A stretch of DNA of 64,000 bases from Rhodobiaceae bacterium (GTDB lineage Bacteria > Pseudomonadota > Alphaproteobacteria > RS24), in the NCBI GenBank assembly GCA_018660505.1, contig JABJKE010000010.1:1-64000 (forward strand), written 5' to 3'. Each line of letters starts with the position of its first letter. Within the stretch, counting starts at the first letter, position 1. A program made the translations under genes and the position numbers. The notes beneath the pieces are model-generated. The model did not search any database and was not told the DNA's origin. It saw nothing but the letters and a program-made list of their open reading frames with translations. Below are positions 50,448 to 58,895 of this stretch, piece by piece.

Positions 50448-50786
50448 TCAGTTGCATTTCTTAGCGGCGGCCAAATCGTTGAGTTTGTTCATGCGAGCGC
50501 CTATTGCATATTGCTCGACTTCAGGGGCCTCGCTGACGTTAATGAAAAACAGAGGCACAAGCAAAAAAGTGCCAGCGATGCCGACGTTAATGTTGTACCT
50601 ATTGATGCGACTACGCTCTAGTTGCAGATTGACCAAAGTGCGACCATGGGCGTTAAGTTCACTGTGAATATTAGCGCAAGACATTTGCCGATCAGAAGCA
50701 TGGTTCGCTAAAATTGGGTTGGCGTAACGACCAGCGCAAGAAGCGAGGGTGAGGGAGGCCGCAAGGACAATCACAGTTTTTTTCAT
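50448..50786 (-). CDS. hypothetical lipoprotein
   Basis: A 112-residue predicted lipoprotein: basic N-terminus MKKT, hydrophobic core and lipobox LASC (Cys17). The mature part has a helical, charged region and one further hydrophobic stretch (GIAGTFLLVPLFFINVSE, about residues 70-87) that could be a membrane segment, then a short polar tail ending in KKCN. I do not recognise the family. The start at 50786 gives the best signal peptide. It lies between the glycine-zipper lipoprotein and the Bor-like gene, all on the minus strand. Confidence 0.75.
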   Translation of the reverse strand: MKKTVIVLAASLTLASCAGRYANPILANHASDRQMSCANIHSELNAHGRTLVNLQLERSRINRYNINVGIAGTFLLVPLFFINVSEAPEVEQYAIGARMNKLNDLAAAKKCN

Positions 50787-50826
50787 TTTTTGTTCCAATT
50801 CAGAGTTTTTTCAATAGTGCAAAAGT

Positions 50827-50850
50827 GGCAGCGCCGTTCCCAGCGCTGCC
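50827..50850 (-). terminator. bidirectional-looking terminator after bor-like gene
   Basis: GGCAGCGC at 50827-50834 and GCGCTGCC at 50843-50850 form a perfect 8-bp stem. On the minus strand it follows the bor-like stop codon by 6 bases and is followed by ACTTTTG, so it can terminate that gene. On the plus strand a run of six T (50853-50858) follows, overlapping the stop codon. Confidence 0.72.
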
Positions 50851-50856
50851 GGTTTT

Positions 50857-51159
50857 TTAACGTGAGCAAATAACGCGATATTGGCGCGGCGAATATATAC
50901 CGCTCGTTAAACCGCTTAGCAGACCATTCAGGAATGTTTGTTCAGCTTCGACTGCAGCAACATTTCCTTTGCCGCCACAAATTTGTGCGGCATTAATTCT
51001 TTGGCTTTGGCCAATGCCGCCAACGAAGAATGTGCTTGCCGCATCTTTTGCTACGCGCGAACCACCATCGTCCAGAACAAATGTCTGTTTGGAACAAGCA
51101 CTGACGCTAAGGGCTACGCCAATTGCGACGACAGGAAGTATCTTAGAAAATTTAGTCAT
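50857..51159 (-). CDS. Bor family lipoprotein
   Basis: A 100-residue lipoprotein (lipobox SVSAC, Cys22) that closely follows the pattern of phage lambda Bor: CSKQTF after the lipid site, FFVGGIGQ at 44-51, NAAQICGGKGNV at 56-67 and TFLNGLLSGLTSGIY at 75-89, then a final cysteine. Bor is a lysogenic conversion protein of the outer membrane that raises serum survival in E. coli; free-living bacteria also have chromosomal copies with unknown roles. No phage genes are nearby. It is divergent from the bufferin operon with 280 bases between the starts. Confidence 0.88.
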   Translation of the reverse strand: MTKFSKILPVVAIGVALSVSACSKQTFVLDDGGSRVAKDAASTFFVGGIGQSQRINAAQICGGKGNVAAVEAEQTFLNGLLSGLTSGIYSPRQYRVICSR

Positions 51160-51439
51160 TGGGATTTTCTCCTCTTATTGTTGTGCGGAAAACCTTCTTG
51201 GCTCGCCACTTTAATGTTGGAGTACAGTGTTTCAAAGCGTATGCTCGCAAACTTGGCTCCAACTCTCAAAAGCCTAGCAAACCAAAGCCTGCTGGCAAGA
51301 GAGCTATTGTCAAAATTAACGCTCCATTAATCTTACTGCTTTATAAAATTCTTCGTGAGCAGAGTTGAGTTCGCGCTTGTTTTCTCGTTCCCCATTGCTA
51401 TGGTGAACGGGCCTAAAAATAAAAGAAAGGGTATTTAAA

Positions 51440-51742
51440 ATGAAACTTCTATCTACTTCTCTCGTTGTCGCCAGTGCATTTGCAGTCGCGCTCGGCACTA
51501 TGTCGGTCACGCCTGCGGAGGCCAAGAAACGCGAAAAATGTTACGGCGTCTCCAAAGCTGGCAAAAATGATTGCGCCGCCGGACCTGGCACAAGTTGCGC
51601 TGGCACCTCTAAGGTCGATTACCAAGGCAATGCTTGGAAATTTATCTCGGCCGGTAAATGCGAGAAAATCAAATTGCCGAAACAAAGCAACGGCATGCGT
51701 CGTCATGGCTCTCTGGAAGCGTTGAAACGCGACCCAGCTTAA
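51440..51742 (+). CDS. bufA: bufferin-type RiPP metallophore precursor (DUF2282)
   Basis: A 100-residue precursor with a Sec signal peptide (about 1-28, ending TPAEA) and a four-cysteine core: Cys34 (KCYGV), Cys45 (NDCAAG), Cys53 ([10 protein letters not shown]) and Cys74 (GKCEK). This is the DUF2282 pattern of bufferins, peptides in which a DUF692 enzyme turns core cysteines into thiooxazole rings that bind copper in the periplasm; the best studied case is in Caulobacter. A tail of about 25 residues after Cys74, basic and ending ALKRDPA, is longer than in relatives I remember. GAAAGGG precedes the start. First gene of a four-gene operon; the 280 bases before it hold no convincing gene. Confidence 0.9.
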   Translation: MKLLSTSLVVASAFAVALGTMSVTPAEAKKREKCYGVSKAGKNDCAAGPGTSCAGTSKVDYQGNAWKFISAGKCEKIKLPKQSNGMRRHGSLEALKRDPA

Positions 51743-51757
51743 TCGCCTAGACGAATA

Positions 51758-52663
51758 ATGACCGACCTTCCAGGCGCCATTGGCGTTGGTTTTAAGCCTT
51801 GTCATTTTCCCCATCTTCTCGCCTCTCAAGGGCCTGTAAGATGGGCGGAGGTGCATGCCGAAAACTATCTTATGGAAGGCGGCTCTATGCGGGCGCAGCT
51901 TTTTGAGTTGCGCTCGTATATGCCTATTTCGCTGCATGGTGTGGGGCTATCGCTCGGTGGCGCGCAAAAGCCCGATGCGGCGCATTTGGCGCGCCTGCGC
52001 GGTCTCATCGATGAATTGAAACCAGCACAATTTTCCGAACATCTGGCTTGGTCAACCCATGATTGGGATGGCAATGCTGCGTCTTCTGAGGGGGCGCCCA
52101 GTTTCGCAAATGACTTATTGCCGGTGGTCTATAGCCCTGAAACTCTGGCCCGTGTGGCGGCAAATATAGATGCTGCGCAACAGGCCTTAGGGCGCAAAAT
52201 TCTCATTGAAAATCCATCGCTCTATCTCGCGGCGCAAGGGTGCGATAGCGCCGCGGCCGAAACCGATTTCCTCAGCGCTTTGGTGGCCCAATCTGGCTGC
52301 GGCTTGCTGGTCGATGTGAATAATATTTTTGTCACCTGCCACAACCTCGGCTGGGACCGCGAGGCCTATCTGCGCGGCCTGCCGCTGGCCGCCATTGGGG
52401 AAGTGCATTTGGCCGGTCACGCCAGCGACACGGACGCGGCTGGCACGCCGGTGCTTATCGACCATCATGGCGCGCCTGTGGCGCCTGAAGTTTGGGCGCT
52501 TTACGAAGATTTGCTCAAAGCCAGCGGCCCGCTGCCGAGCCTTATCGAATGGGACACAAATGTGCCGGAATGGCCTGTCTTGCAGGCCGAATGCGCCAAG
52601 GCAGAGGCGATTTTGACGCGTTTTTCGGGCGCCGAATCGCAGCCCAAGGAGAGCGTGGCATGA
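51758..52663 (+). CDS. bufB: DUF692 multinuclear non-heme iron oxidative enzyme
   Basis: A 301-residue TIM-barrel protein of the DUF692/MNIO family, iron enzymes that oxidatively modify cysteine residues of peptide precursors. Conserved segments include EVHAENYL (31-38), HGVGLSLGG (60-68), SEHLAWS, IENPSLYL, LLVDVNNIFVTCHNLG, GEVHLAGH, DHHGAPV and EWDTNVP, whose His, Glu, Asp and Asn residues match iron ligands in known family members. It should modify the product of the gene just upstream (15-base gap). It overlaps its partner gene by 4 bases (ATGA). Confidence 0.93.
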   Translation: MTDLPGAIGVGFKPCHFPHLLASQGPVRWAEVHAENYLMEGGSMRAQLFELRSYMPISLHGVGLSLGGAQKPDAAHLARLRGLIDELKPAQFSEHLAWSTHDWDGNAASSEGAPSFANDLLPVVYSPETLARVAANIDAAQQALGRKILIENPSLYLAAQGCDSAAAETDFLSALVAQSGCGLLVDVNNIFVTCHNLGWDREAYLRGLPLAAIGEVHLAGHASDTDAAGTPVLIDHHGAPVAPEVWALYEDLLKASGPLPSLIEWDTNVPEWPVLQAECAKAEAILTRFSGAESQPKESVA

Positions 52664-53433
52664 GCCAGAACAGCGAATTTTTTAATGCGCTCTTTGAGCC
52701 AGAAGCGGGCGTTCCGAGCGCTTTTTCGCATCCGCAAAAAGACCAAGAGGCCACCGCCCGATTTTCGATTTATCGCAATAATGTGGTGGTGTCGCTGAAG
52801 CAAAACCTAGCCGATGGGTTTCCGCTTCTCTTGAGTTTGCTGGGCGGCGAGGCGTTTGATGCGCTGGCCGATGCTTTCGTGCGCGCGCATCCGCCGCGCT
52901 CGCCTTTAATGTTTGCTTACGGCGAGGCGCTGCCCGATTTCCTGGGTCAGTTTCCACCGTTTGCCGAGCTGCCCTATGCGGTCGACGTGGCGCGCCTCGA
53001 GCTGGCGATGCGCAAATCCGCCCATGCCAAGGATGTGATGGCGGGCACTGATTTACATTTGCACGACGCCGATGCGCAAGGGTTGCAAATGGCGCCTTGC
53101 GTGCAATTGGTGACCTCGGTTTGGCCGCTGTATGATCTATGGCTTTTCTTGCAAGACCGCGCCGAGGCGCCTGAGGATATGAGCCTCGGCCAATCGCTCT
53201 TAGTCTATCGGACGCCAGATTATGAGATTGAATTGGCCTGTTTGCCGCCTGATGGCGTGGCGTTCATCATGGCTTTGCTGGATGGAAAATCGCTCTCCGC
53301 GGCGGTCTCGATGGACCCAGAGAAACCGCTTAGCCAAGCCGATGCGACGACATTATTGACACGCCTGATGGAAGCCGGGCTGGTGACAGCCATGCGCGAC
53401 GTGAAACCTGAAACCAAAAAGAGGAATAAATAA
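52660..53433 (+). CDS. bufC: DUF2063 (HvfC/BufC-type) partner protein
   Basis: A 257-residue protein whose N-terminal 95 residues fit the DUF2063 domain: FSIYRNNVVVSLKQNLADGFPLL, LLGGEAFDALADAFVRAHPP and FAYGEALPDFL. In bufferin and related pathways this protein pairs with the DUF692 enzyme and is thought to present the precursor to it. The C-terminal part (HDADAQGLQMAPCVQLVTSVWPLYDLW, then a PQQD-like region LACLPPDGVAFIMALLDG...TTLLTRLMEAGLV) resembles the second domain of these partners. The ATG at 52660 follows AAGGAGA and overlaps the bufB stop; upstream frame is inside bufB. Confidence 0.9.
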   Translation: MSQNSEFFNALFEPEAGVPSAFSHPQKDQEATARFSIYRNNVVVSLKQNLADGFPLLLSLLGGEAFDALADAFVRAHPPRSPLMFAYGEALPDFLGQFPPFAELPYAVDVARLELAMRKSAHAKDVMAGTDLHLHDADAQGLQMAPCVQLVTSVWPLYDLWLFLQDRAEAPEDMSLGQSLLVYRTPDYEIELACLPPDGVAFIMALLDGKSLSAAVSMDPEKPLSQADATTLLTRLMEAGLVTAMRDVKPETKKRNK

Positions 53434-53434
53434 A

Positions 53435-54001
53435 ATGACGAAACTGCAACACATCTGGCGCGATGGATTAGCGCTTTATATCCGCTTTATGAATTATCTC
53501 GGCGCGGGGGCGGGGCAGTGGTTTCTTCCCCTAGCGGCGCGGTTTACCTTTGTCGCCGTTCGGGCTGGCTATTATTGGGCCTCGGCCATGACCAAACTTT
53601 CCGAAGGTATTTTTAGCCCTACATTGGGCGCTTATTATCAAATTCTGCCCAGCGTGACGGAAGCCGCGGAATACGATATTGAGGCCATTTCTATCTTTTT
53701 CACCCCGATTGTCTTGCTTGGCAGTTGGGCTGAATTTATTTTGCCGGCTCTCTTGCTGCTTGGCCTGTTCACCCGTGGCGCCGCTTTGGCGATGATTGGC
53801 TTTGTGATTGTGCAATCCCTGACCGATATTTGGGGCCATGGGGTCGAGGCGGCCACCATTGGGGCTTGGTTCGACCGCGGCTCAGATGCGCTTATTCTCG
53901 ATCAGCGCCTGCTCTGGGTGTTTGTGCTTTCGGTTCTGGTCATCAAAGGCGGTGGGCGGTTGTCGCTCGATAATTGGCTGAACATCGACCGCAAAGCCTA
54001 A
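53435..54001 (+). CDS. bufD: DoxX family membrane protein
   Basis: A 188-residue inner-membrane protein with about four hydrophobic segments in the DoxX pattern (AGYYWASAMTKLSEGIF, FILPALLLLGLFTRGAALAMIGFVIVQSL). It starts one base after the stop of the DUF2063 gene and so belongs to the operon. DoxX proteins close the bufferin operon in Caulobacter as well; a role in redox chemistry or export at the membrane has been suggested, not proven. The symbol is by analogy. Confidence 0.86.
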   Translation: MTKLQHIWRDGLALYIRFMNYLGAGAGQWFLPLAARFTFVAVRAGYYWASAMTKLSEGIFSPTLGAYYQILPSVTEAAEYDIEAISIFFTPIVLLGSWAEFILPALLLLGLFTRGAALAMIGFVIVQSLTDIWGHGVEAATIGAWFDRGSDALILDQRLLWVFVLSVLVIKGGGRLSLDNWLNIDRKA

Positions 54002-54033
54002 GGTCGTAAACCCCAATATTGCAAATCTTGCGT

Positions 54034-54053
54034 TGCAAAATTGCAATTTTGCA
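54034..54053. promoter_or_regulatory. 20-bp perfect palindrome before LysR gene
   Basis: TGCAAAATTGCAATTTTGCA at 54034-54053 is a perfect palindrome, and GCAAAT (54021-54026) and ATTTGC (54055-54060) extend the theme on each side. It ends 26 bases before the LysR start codon, a place where LysR-type regulators commonly bind their own promoter. The TTGCAA core repeats are AT-rich against the GC-rich surroundings. Confidence 0.65.
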
Positions 54054-54078
54054 TATTTGCAGCTAGACTATTGCGATT

Positions 54079-55011
54079 ATGAGGGATTTAGATTGGGATG
54101 ATTTACGGTTTTTTCTCGCGGTAGCTGCGGCTGGCAGTCTGTCGGCCGCCGCCCGCGAGCTCAACGTCAATACCACCACGGTGTTGCGCCGTATTGGCAA
54201 TTTGGAAGAGGCGCTGGAAGCACGGCTTTTCGAGCGCCTTCGCAGCGGCTATACGCTCACCCAAGATGGCACAAGACTGTTGCAATCTTTGGAACCCGTT
54301 GACACCAGTCTTTCCTCTCTGCAAAGGGATTTCCAAGCTGATTCAGGGGCTTATGGCGGCATTGTGCGCCTTTCGGCCAGTGATGTGGTGGCCGGTGGGC
54401 TGATTGGCCCGGCGGTGCCCGAATTTTTAAAAAGCGCGCCCGATATTGCTCTCGATATTATCACTGACCCGAGTTTGTCGGGCCCCGGTGGGGCGCCCCG
54501 GGTGATGAATGTGCTGCGCGATGTCGATATTGCGCTGCGGCTGGCGCGCCCAACCCAAGGCGATATGTTGGCGCGCAAATTATGCGATGTCGCTTATGGC
54601 GTCTATGCGACGCCCGCCTATACCCGAAAATTTGGCCCAATTGACAGCTCCGGCGATTTATCGGGCCATCAAGTGGTTGCCTTTTCGGAGGAAGAGCGCC
54701 CCCTTGGCCCCGTATGGTGGCTCTCGCGGGCCGAAAAAAACGCCAAAGTGGTTATGCGCTCGTCGAGCGTCGCCACGCGGATGACGGCGGTTTTGGGCGG
54801 CGAGGCTTTGGCTGCTTTGCCCTGTTTCATCGCGCGCCCGCAAGCTGATTTGCAGCCGCTTATCGGGCCCGATATCGTGGGCAATTTAGAATTATGGTTG
54901 CTGACGCGCAGTGATTTGGCCCGGCTTGGCCATGTCCGCGCGGTGATGGATTTTTTAATCCAACATGTGGCCGCACAGGCGGCTCATTTGGCCGGTCGAG
55001 ACGCAGGCTAG
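54079..55011 (+). CDS. LysR family transcriptional regulator
   Basis: A 310-residue LysR-type regulator. The N-terminal winged helix-turn-helix covers LRFFLAVAAAGSLSAAARELNVNTTTVLRRIGNLEE, with the recognition helix in NVNTTTVLRRIGNLE, followed by a linker helix and a periplasmic-binding-protein-like effector domain (GIVRLSASDVVAGGLIGP, VDIALRLARP). The effector and targets are unknown. It is on the same strand as the bufferin operon, 77 bases after the DoxX gene, behind its own palindrome, and so may be expressed separately; it could regulate that operon, but nothing in the sequence proves it. Confidence 0.9.
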   Translation: MRDLDWDDLRFFLAVAAAGSLSAAARELNVNTTTVLRRIGNLEEALEARLFERLRSGYTLTQDGTRLLQSLEPVDTSLSSLQRDFQADSGAYGGIVRLSASDVVAGGLIGPAVPEFLKSAPDIALDIITDPSLSGPGGAPRVMNVLRDVDIALRLARPTQGDMLARKLCDVAYGVYATPAYTRKFGPIDSSGDLSGHQVVAFSEEERPLGPVWWLSRAEKNAKVVMRSSSVATRMTAVLGGEALAALPCFIARPQADLQPLIGPDIVGNLELWLLTRSDLARLGHVRAVMDFLIQHVAAQAAHLAGRDAG

Positions 55012-55108
55012 CTGACGAAAAAGGCTTGCCATGGCTGTTTTGCTTGGATAAACATGAAGAGTGATGATTTTTAACAGAGCTGGCAACGGCTCTTCCAAGA
55101 GGCGCGCG

Positions 55109-55264
55109 ATGATGGCTCAGGCCAATTTTACAAAACCGTTGACCCCATTGCCCTTTGGCGATGTTGCGGCTTTGTGCGTGCCTTCGCGTGATGGCGGCAA
55201 ACGGGTCGAGATACTGTCGCGGCCTAACGATTTACTTACCATCCTTCTCCTAACCTGCCCCTGA
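55109..55264 (+). CDS. candidate leu leader peptide
   Basis: A 51-codon frame whose end reads DLLTILLLTCP: five leucine codons and one isoleucine codon among its last ten sense codons, all before the stop TGA at 55262-55264. AAGAGG stands before two tandem ATG codons (55109, 55112). Its stop lies inside the 5' arm of a strong hairpin (55258-55299) and leuA begins 107 bases later. This is the layout of an amino acid leader peptide for ribosome-mediated attenuation. The peptide is longer than most known leaders, and a shorter one with a non-ATG start is possible. No homology is recognised. Confidence 0.5.
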   Translation: MMAQANFTKPLTPLPFGDVAALCVPSRDGGKRVEILSRPNDLLTILLLTCP

Positions 55265-55299
55265 GATCGGACAGGCCACGCAAGGCGCGTTCTCAGGGG
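55258..55299 (+). promoter_or_regulatory. leuA leader hairpin (attenuator candidate)
   Basis: CCCCTGAGA at 55258-55266 and TCTCAGGGG at 55291-55299 form a perfect 9-bp stem around a 24-base loop. The leader peptide stop codon is in the 5' arm, so a ribosome terminating there would keep the hairpin open. The bases after it (TGATTTAGGA) are not a T-tract, so simple intrinsic termination is not supported; Rho or translational control is possible. The 360 bases between lysR and leuA otherwise hold only the leader frame. Confidence 0.5.
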
Positions 55300-55371
55300 G
55301 TGATTTAGGACTAAAACCAATGGCAAATGTCGAAAAATAGCAGACAAAGCCCCTAAACGAAGGATGAAGAA

Positions 55372-56940
55372 ATGAGCAATTCCATAAAACAAACAGGCGC
55401 CGCAAGCGACCGCATTTATATTTTTGATACAACCCTGCGCGATGGCGAACAATCGCCTGGCGCCAGCATGACTTTGGAAGAAAAACTACAAGTCGCAGAA
55501 GTGTTGGACACAATGGGCGTCGATGTTATCGAAGCCGGGTTCCCGATTGCCTCCAATGGCGATTTTGAAAGCGTCTCCGAAGTCGCCAAATTGGTCAAAA
55601 ATGCCCAAGTCTGTGGCTTGGCGCGGGCTGGCTCGAAAGATATTGACCGCGCGGCCGATGCTTTGAAACACGCCAAAAACCCGCGCATTCATACTTTTAT
55701 CTCCACCAGCCCGGTGCATATGAAGCATAAGCTGCAAATGGCGCCAGAAGACGTGATGGAAGCCATTGCGGCTTCGGTGGCACGCGCGCGCGACCATACC
55801 GATAATGTGGAATGGTCGCCCGAAGATGCGACACGTACCGAGCATGATTTCCTGTGTGCCAGCGTCGAGACCGCCATTAAAGCAGGCGCCACGACGATTA
55901 ATATTCCCGATACCGTGGGCTATACGATGCCGCAGGAATATTTCGAGATGATTACCATGTTGCGCGAACGTGTGCCCAATATCGACAAAGCCATTCTCTC
56001 GACTCATTGCCATAATGATTTGGGGCTGGCGGTGGCTAACTCCTTGGCGGGGGTTCGTGCCGGTGCGCGTCAAATCGAATGCACCATTAACGGCCTTGGC
56101 GAGCGGGCGGGCAATGCCGCGTTAGAAGAAGTGGTCATGGCGTTAAACGTGCGCAATGATTTAATGCCGCAGTGGAGCCGTATCGAAACCGAGATGCTGT
56201 CTCGGGCCTCCAAATTGGTTTCTTCGGTCACAGCCTTTCCGGTGCAATATAATAAAGCGATTGTGGGCCAAAATGCTTTCGCCCATGAAAGCGGCATTCA
56301 CCAAGATGGTATGCTGAAGAACAATCAGACCTATGAAATCATGACGCCGGAGAGTGTCGGGATTTCGCAAACCTCTTTGGTGATGGGCAAACATTCGGGG
56401 CGCCATGCGTTTCGCGATAAGATTAATAATCTCGGCTACCAATTGGGCGACAACCAATTGCAAGAGGCTTTCGTGCGTTTCAAAGAGCTGGCCGACCGCA
56501 AAAAACATGTGTTTGACGACGATATTATCGCCTTGATTGATGATGAAGTGGCCAAAGGTATCGACCGGATTAAGCTGGTTTCCTTGGCCGTTGTGGCAGG
56601 CTCGCATGGGCCGCAACAAGCGACGTTAAAGCTTGATGTCGATGGCACAGAATCGGAAGTGGAAAGCACAGGCGACGGGCCGGTGGATGCAACCTTTAAT
56701 GCCATTAAGGCGTTGTTCCCGCATGAGGCGGATTTGCAGCTTTATCAAGTCCACGCGGTGACGCAAGGCACGGACGCGCAAGCCGAAGTCAGTGTGCGCT
56801 TGGAAGAAAACGGCAAAACCGTCATTGGCCGTGCGGCCGATACAGACACGATGGTCGCTTCGGCCCGAGCGTATATTAGCGCGCTGAATAAATTGTTGAT
56901 TAAACGAGAAAAGCAGGCCCCAGATAGTCTGACTGCCTGA
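55372..56940 (+). CDS. leuA: 2-isopropylmalate synthase
   Basis: LeuA condenses acetyl-CoA with 2-ketoisovalerate, the committed and feedback-inhibited step of leucine synthesis. The 522-residue protein has the HMGL-like catalytic barrel (FDTTLRDGEQSPGASM, metal-binding HCHNDLGLAVANSLAG, NGLGERAGNAALEEVVM), a linker with HESGIHQDGMLK and a C-terminal regulatory domain (residues about 390-522). Length agrees with the standard form 1 enzyme. AAGGATGAAG lies before the ATG. It shares its substrate pathway with ilvBHC upstream. Confidence 0.96.
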   Translation: MSNSIKQTGAASDRIYIFDTTLRDGEQSPGASMTLEEKLQVAEVLDTMGVDVIEAGFPIASNGDFESVSEVAKLVKNAQVCGLARAGSKDIDRAADALKHAKNPRIHTFISTSPVHMKHKLQMAPEDVMEAIAASVARARDHTDNVEWSPEDATRTEHDFLCASVETAIKAGATTINIPDTVGYTMPQEYFEMITMLRERVPNIDKAILSTHCHNDLGLAVANSLAGVRAGARQIECTINGLGERAGNAALEEVVMALNVRNDLMPQWSRIETEMLSRASKLVSSVTAFPVQYNKAIVGQNAFAHESGIHQDGMLKNNQTYEIMTPESVGISQTSLVMGKHSGRHAFRDKINNLGYQLGDNQLQEAFVRFKELADRKKHVFDDDIIALIDDEVAKGIDRIKLVSLAVVAGSHGPQQATLKLDVDGTESEVESTGDGPVDATFNAIKALFPHEADLQLYQVHAVTQGTDAQAEVSVRLEENGKTVIGRAADTDTMVASARAYISALNKLLIKREKQAPDSLTA

Positions 56941-56954
56941 TTGGTACTCTTTGA

Positions 56955-58007
<1,053 letters not shown>

Positions 58008-58028
58008 GCGAGAATCTGAGGGGATAAA

Positions 58029-58895
58029 TTGGCGAAAATTGGCGGCGGAGTTAGCGAAACACGCTTTGTCAGCACAACGGGTATTGCCTTGTTATGTGTG
58101 CTGGTGGGGGTGTTATTGCTGTTTTCCCTGCCGCGCGACGACCCGCGGGTCACGCAAATACGCCAGGCCGCTTTTGATGTTTTCATGCCGATAATGGATA
58201 CTTTGGGGCGCCCCTTTGTGGCGCTTCGCGAAACCACCTTAGAAGTCTCTGAGCTAGGCGGGCTGCGCGACGAGAACCACCGTTTGCTGGCAGAAAACCA
58301 AGCGCTGCGGCTTAAAATCAATGAAATGACCCAATCGCAATTCCTGATGCAGCAATATCGCGCTTTGTTGGATTTGCCACCGGAGCCGGGGCTTGAGCTA
58401 TTGCCCGTGCGGGTGGTGGCCGATCTATCTAGCCCATTTGTCAAAACCTTGGTCGCCAAGGGCGGCGAAAATATTGGCATTGAAGCTGGCTTGGCGGTCA
58501 TTGGCACCAATGGGTTGATCGGGCGGGTGATTTCAAGCGGTCAGCAATCTTCGCGTATTTTGCTGCTGACAGATTTTAACAGCAATATTCCTGTGGTGGC
58601 TTTGGCCAGTGATGTTCATGCGATTTTGGCGGGTCGAAATAATGCCTCGCCAGAGCTACAATTTATCCCGCGCAAAGCCGAGCTGAAAGATGGCGACTTG
58701 CTGGTAACCTCGGGTCGAGGCGGGCGTATCCCCATTGGTTTGCCGGTCGGTCTGCTGCGTTTAGACGCTGATGGCGGCGTGCCCAAAGTTGAACTTTTAG
58801 ACGATGTAAAAGGGCTTATTCATGTCCGCGTTGTCAAAAGCGCTCAGATAGAAGCCCCCCCGGATATCGACCCGTCGGCGCGGAAAGGGCGATAA
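58029..58895 (+). CDS. mreC: rod shape-determining protein MreC
   Basis: MreC is a bitopic membrane protein whose periplasmic domain links MreB to PBP2 and RodA. The 288-residue product has one membrane span at about residues 16-34, a coiled coil near residues 65-105 (LRDENHRLLAENQALRLKINE), and the MreC beta-domain (VVADLSSPFVKTLVAKGGENIGIEAGLAVI, GLIGRVISSGQQSSRILLLTD). It begins with a TTG at 58029, preceded by GAGGGGAT; no ATG is available near. The stop overlaps mreD. Confidence 0.93.
   Translation: MAKIGGGVSETRFVSTTGIALLCVLVGVLLLFSLPRDDPRVTQIRQAAFDVFMPIMDTLGRPFVALRETTLEVSELGGLRDENHRLLAENQALRLKINEMTQSQFLMQQYRALLDLPPEPGLELLPVRVVADLSSPFVKTLVAKGGENIGIEAGLAVIGTNGLIGRVISSGQQSSRILLLTDFNSNIPVVALASDVHAILAGRNNASPELQFIPRKAELKDGDLLVTSGRGGRIPIGLPVGLLRLDADGGVPKVELLDDVKGLIHVRVVKSAQIEAPPDIDPSARKGR

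Noticed and set aside
50938-51330. 130-codon plus-strand frame covering the Bor-like gene
   Set aside because: It is antisense to the well-supported Bor family lipoprotein, and its composition is what an antisense shadow would give.
51159-51368. 69-codon frame in the gap before bufA with a segment NSQKPSKPKP reminiscent of IS66-type transposase N-termini
   Set aside because: The likeness is a few residues only, there is no ribosome binding site, no inverted repeats and no other transposase remains; treated as non-coding.
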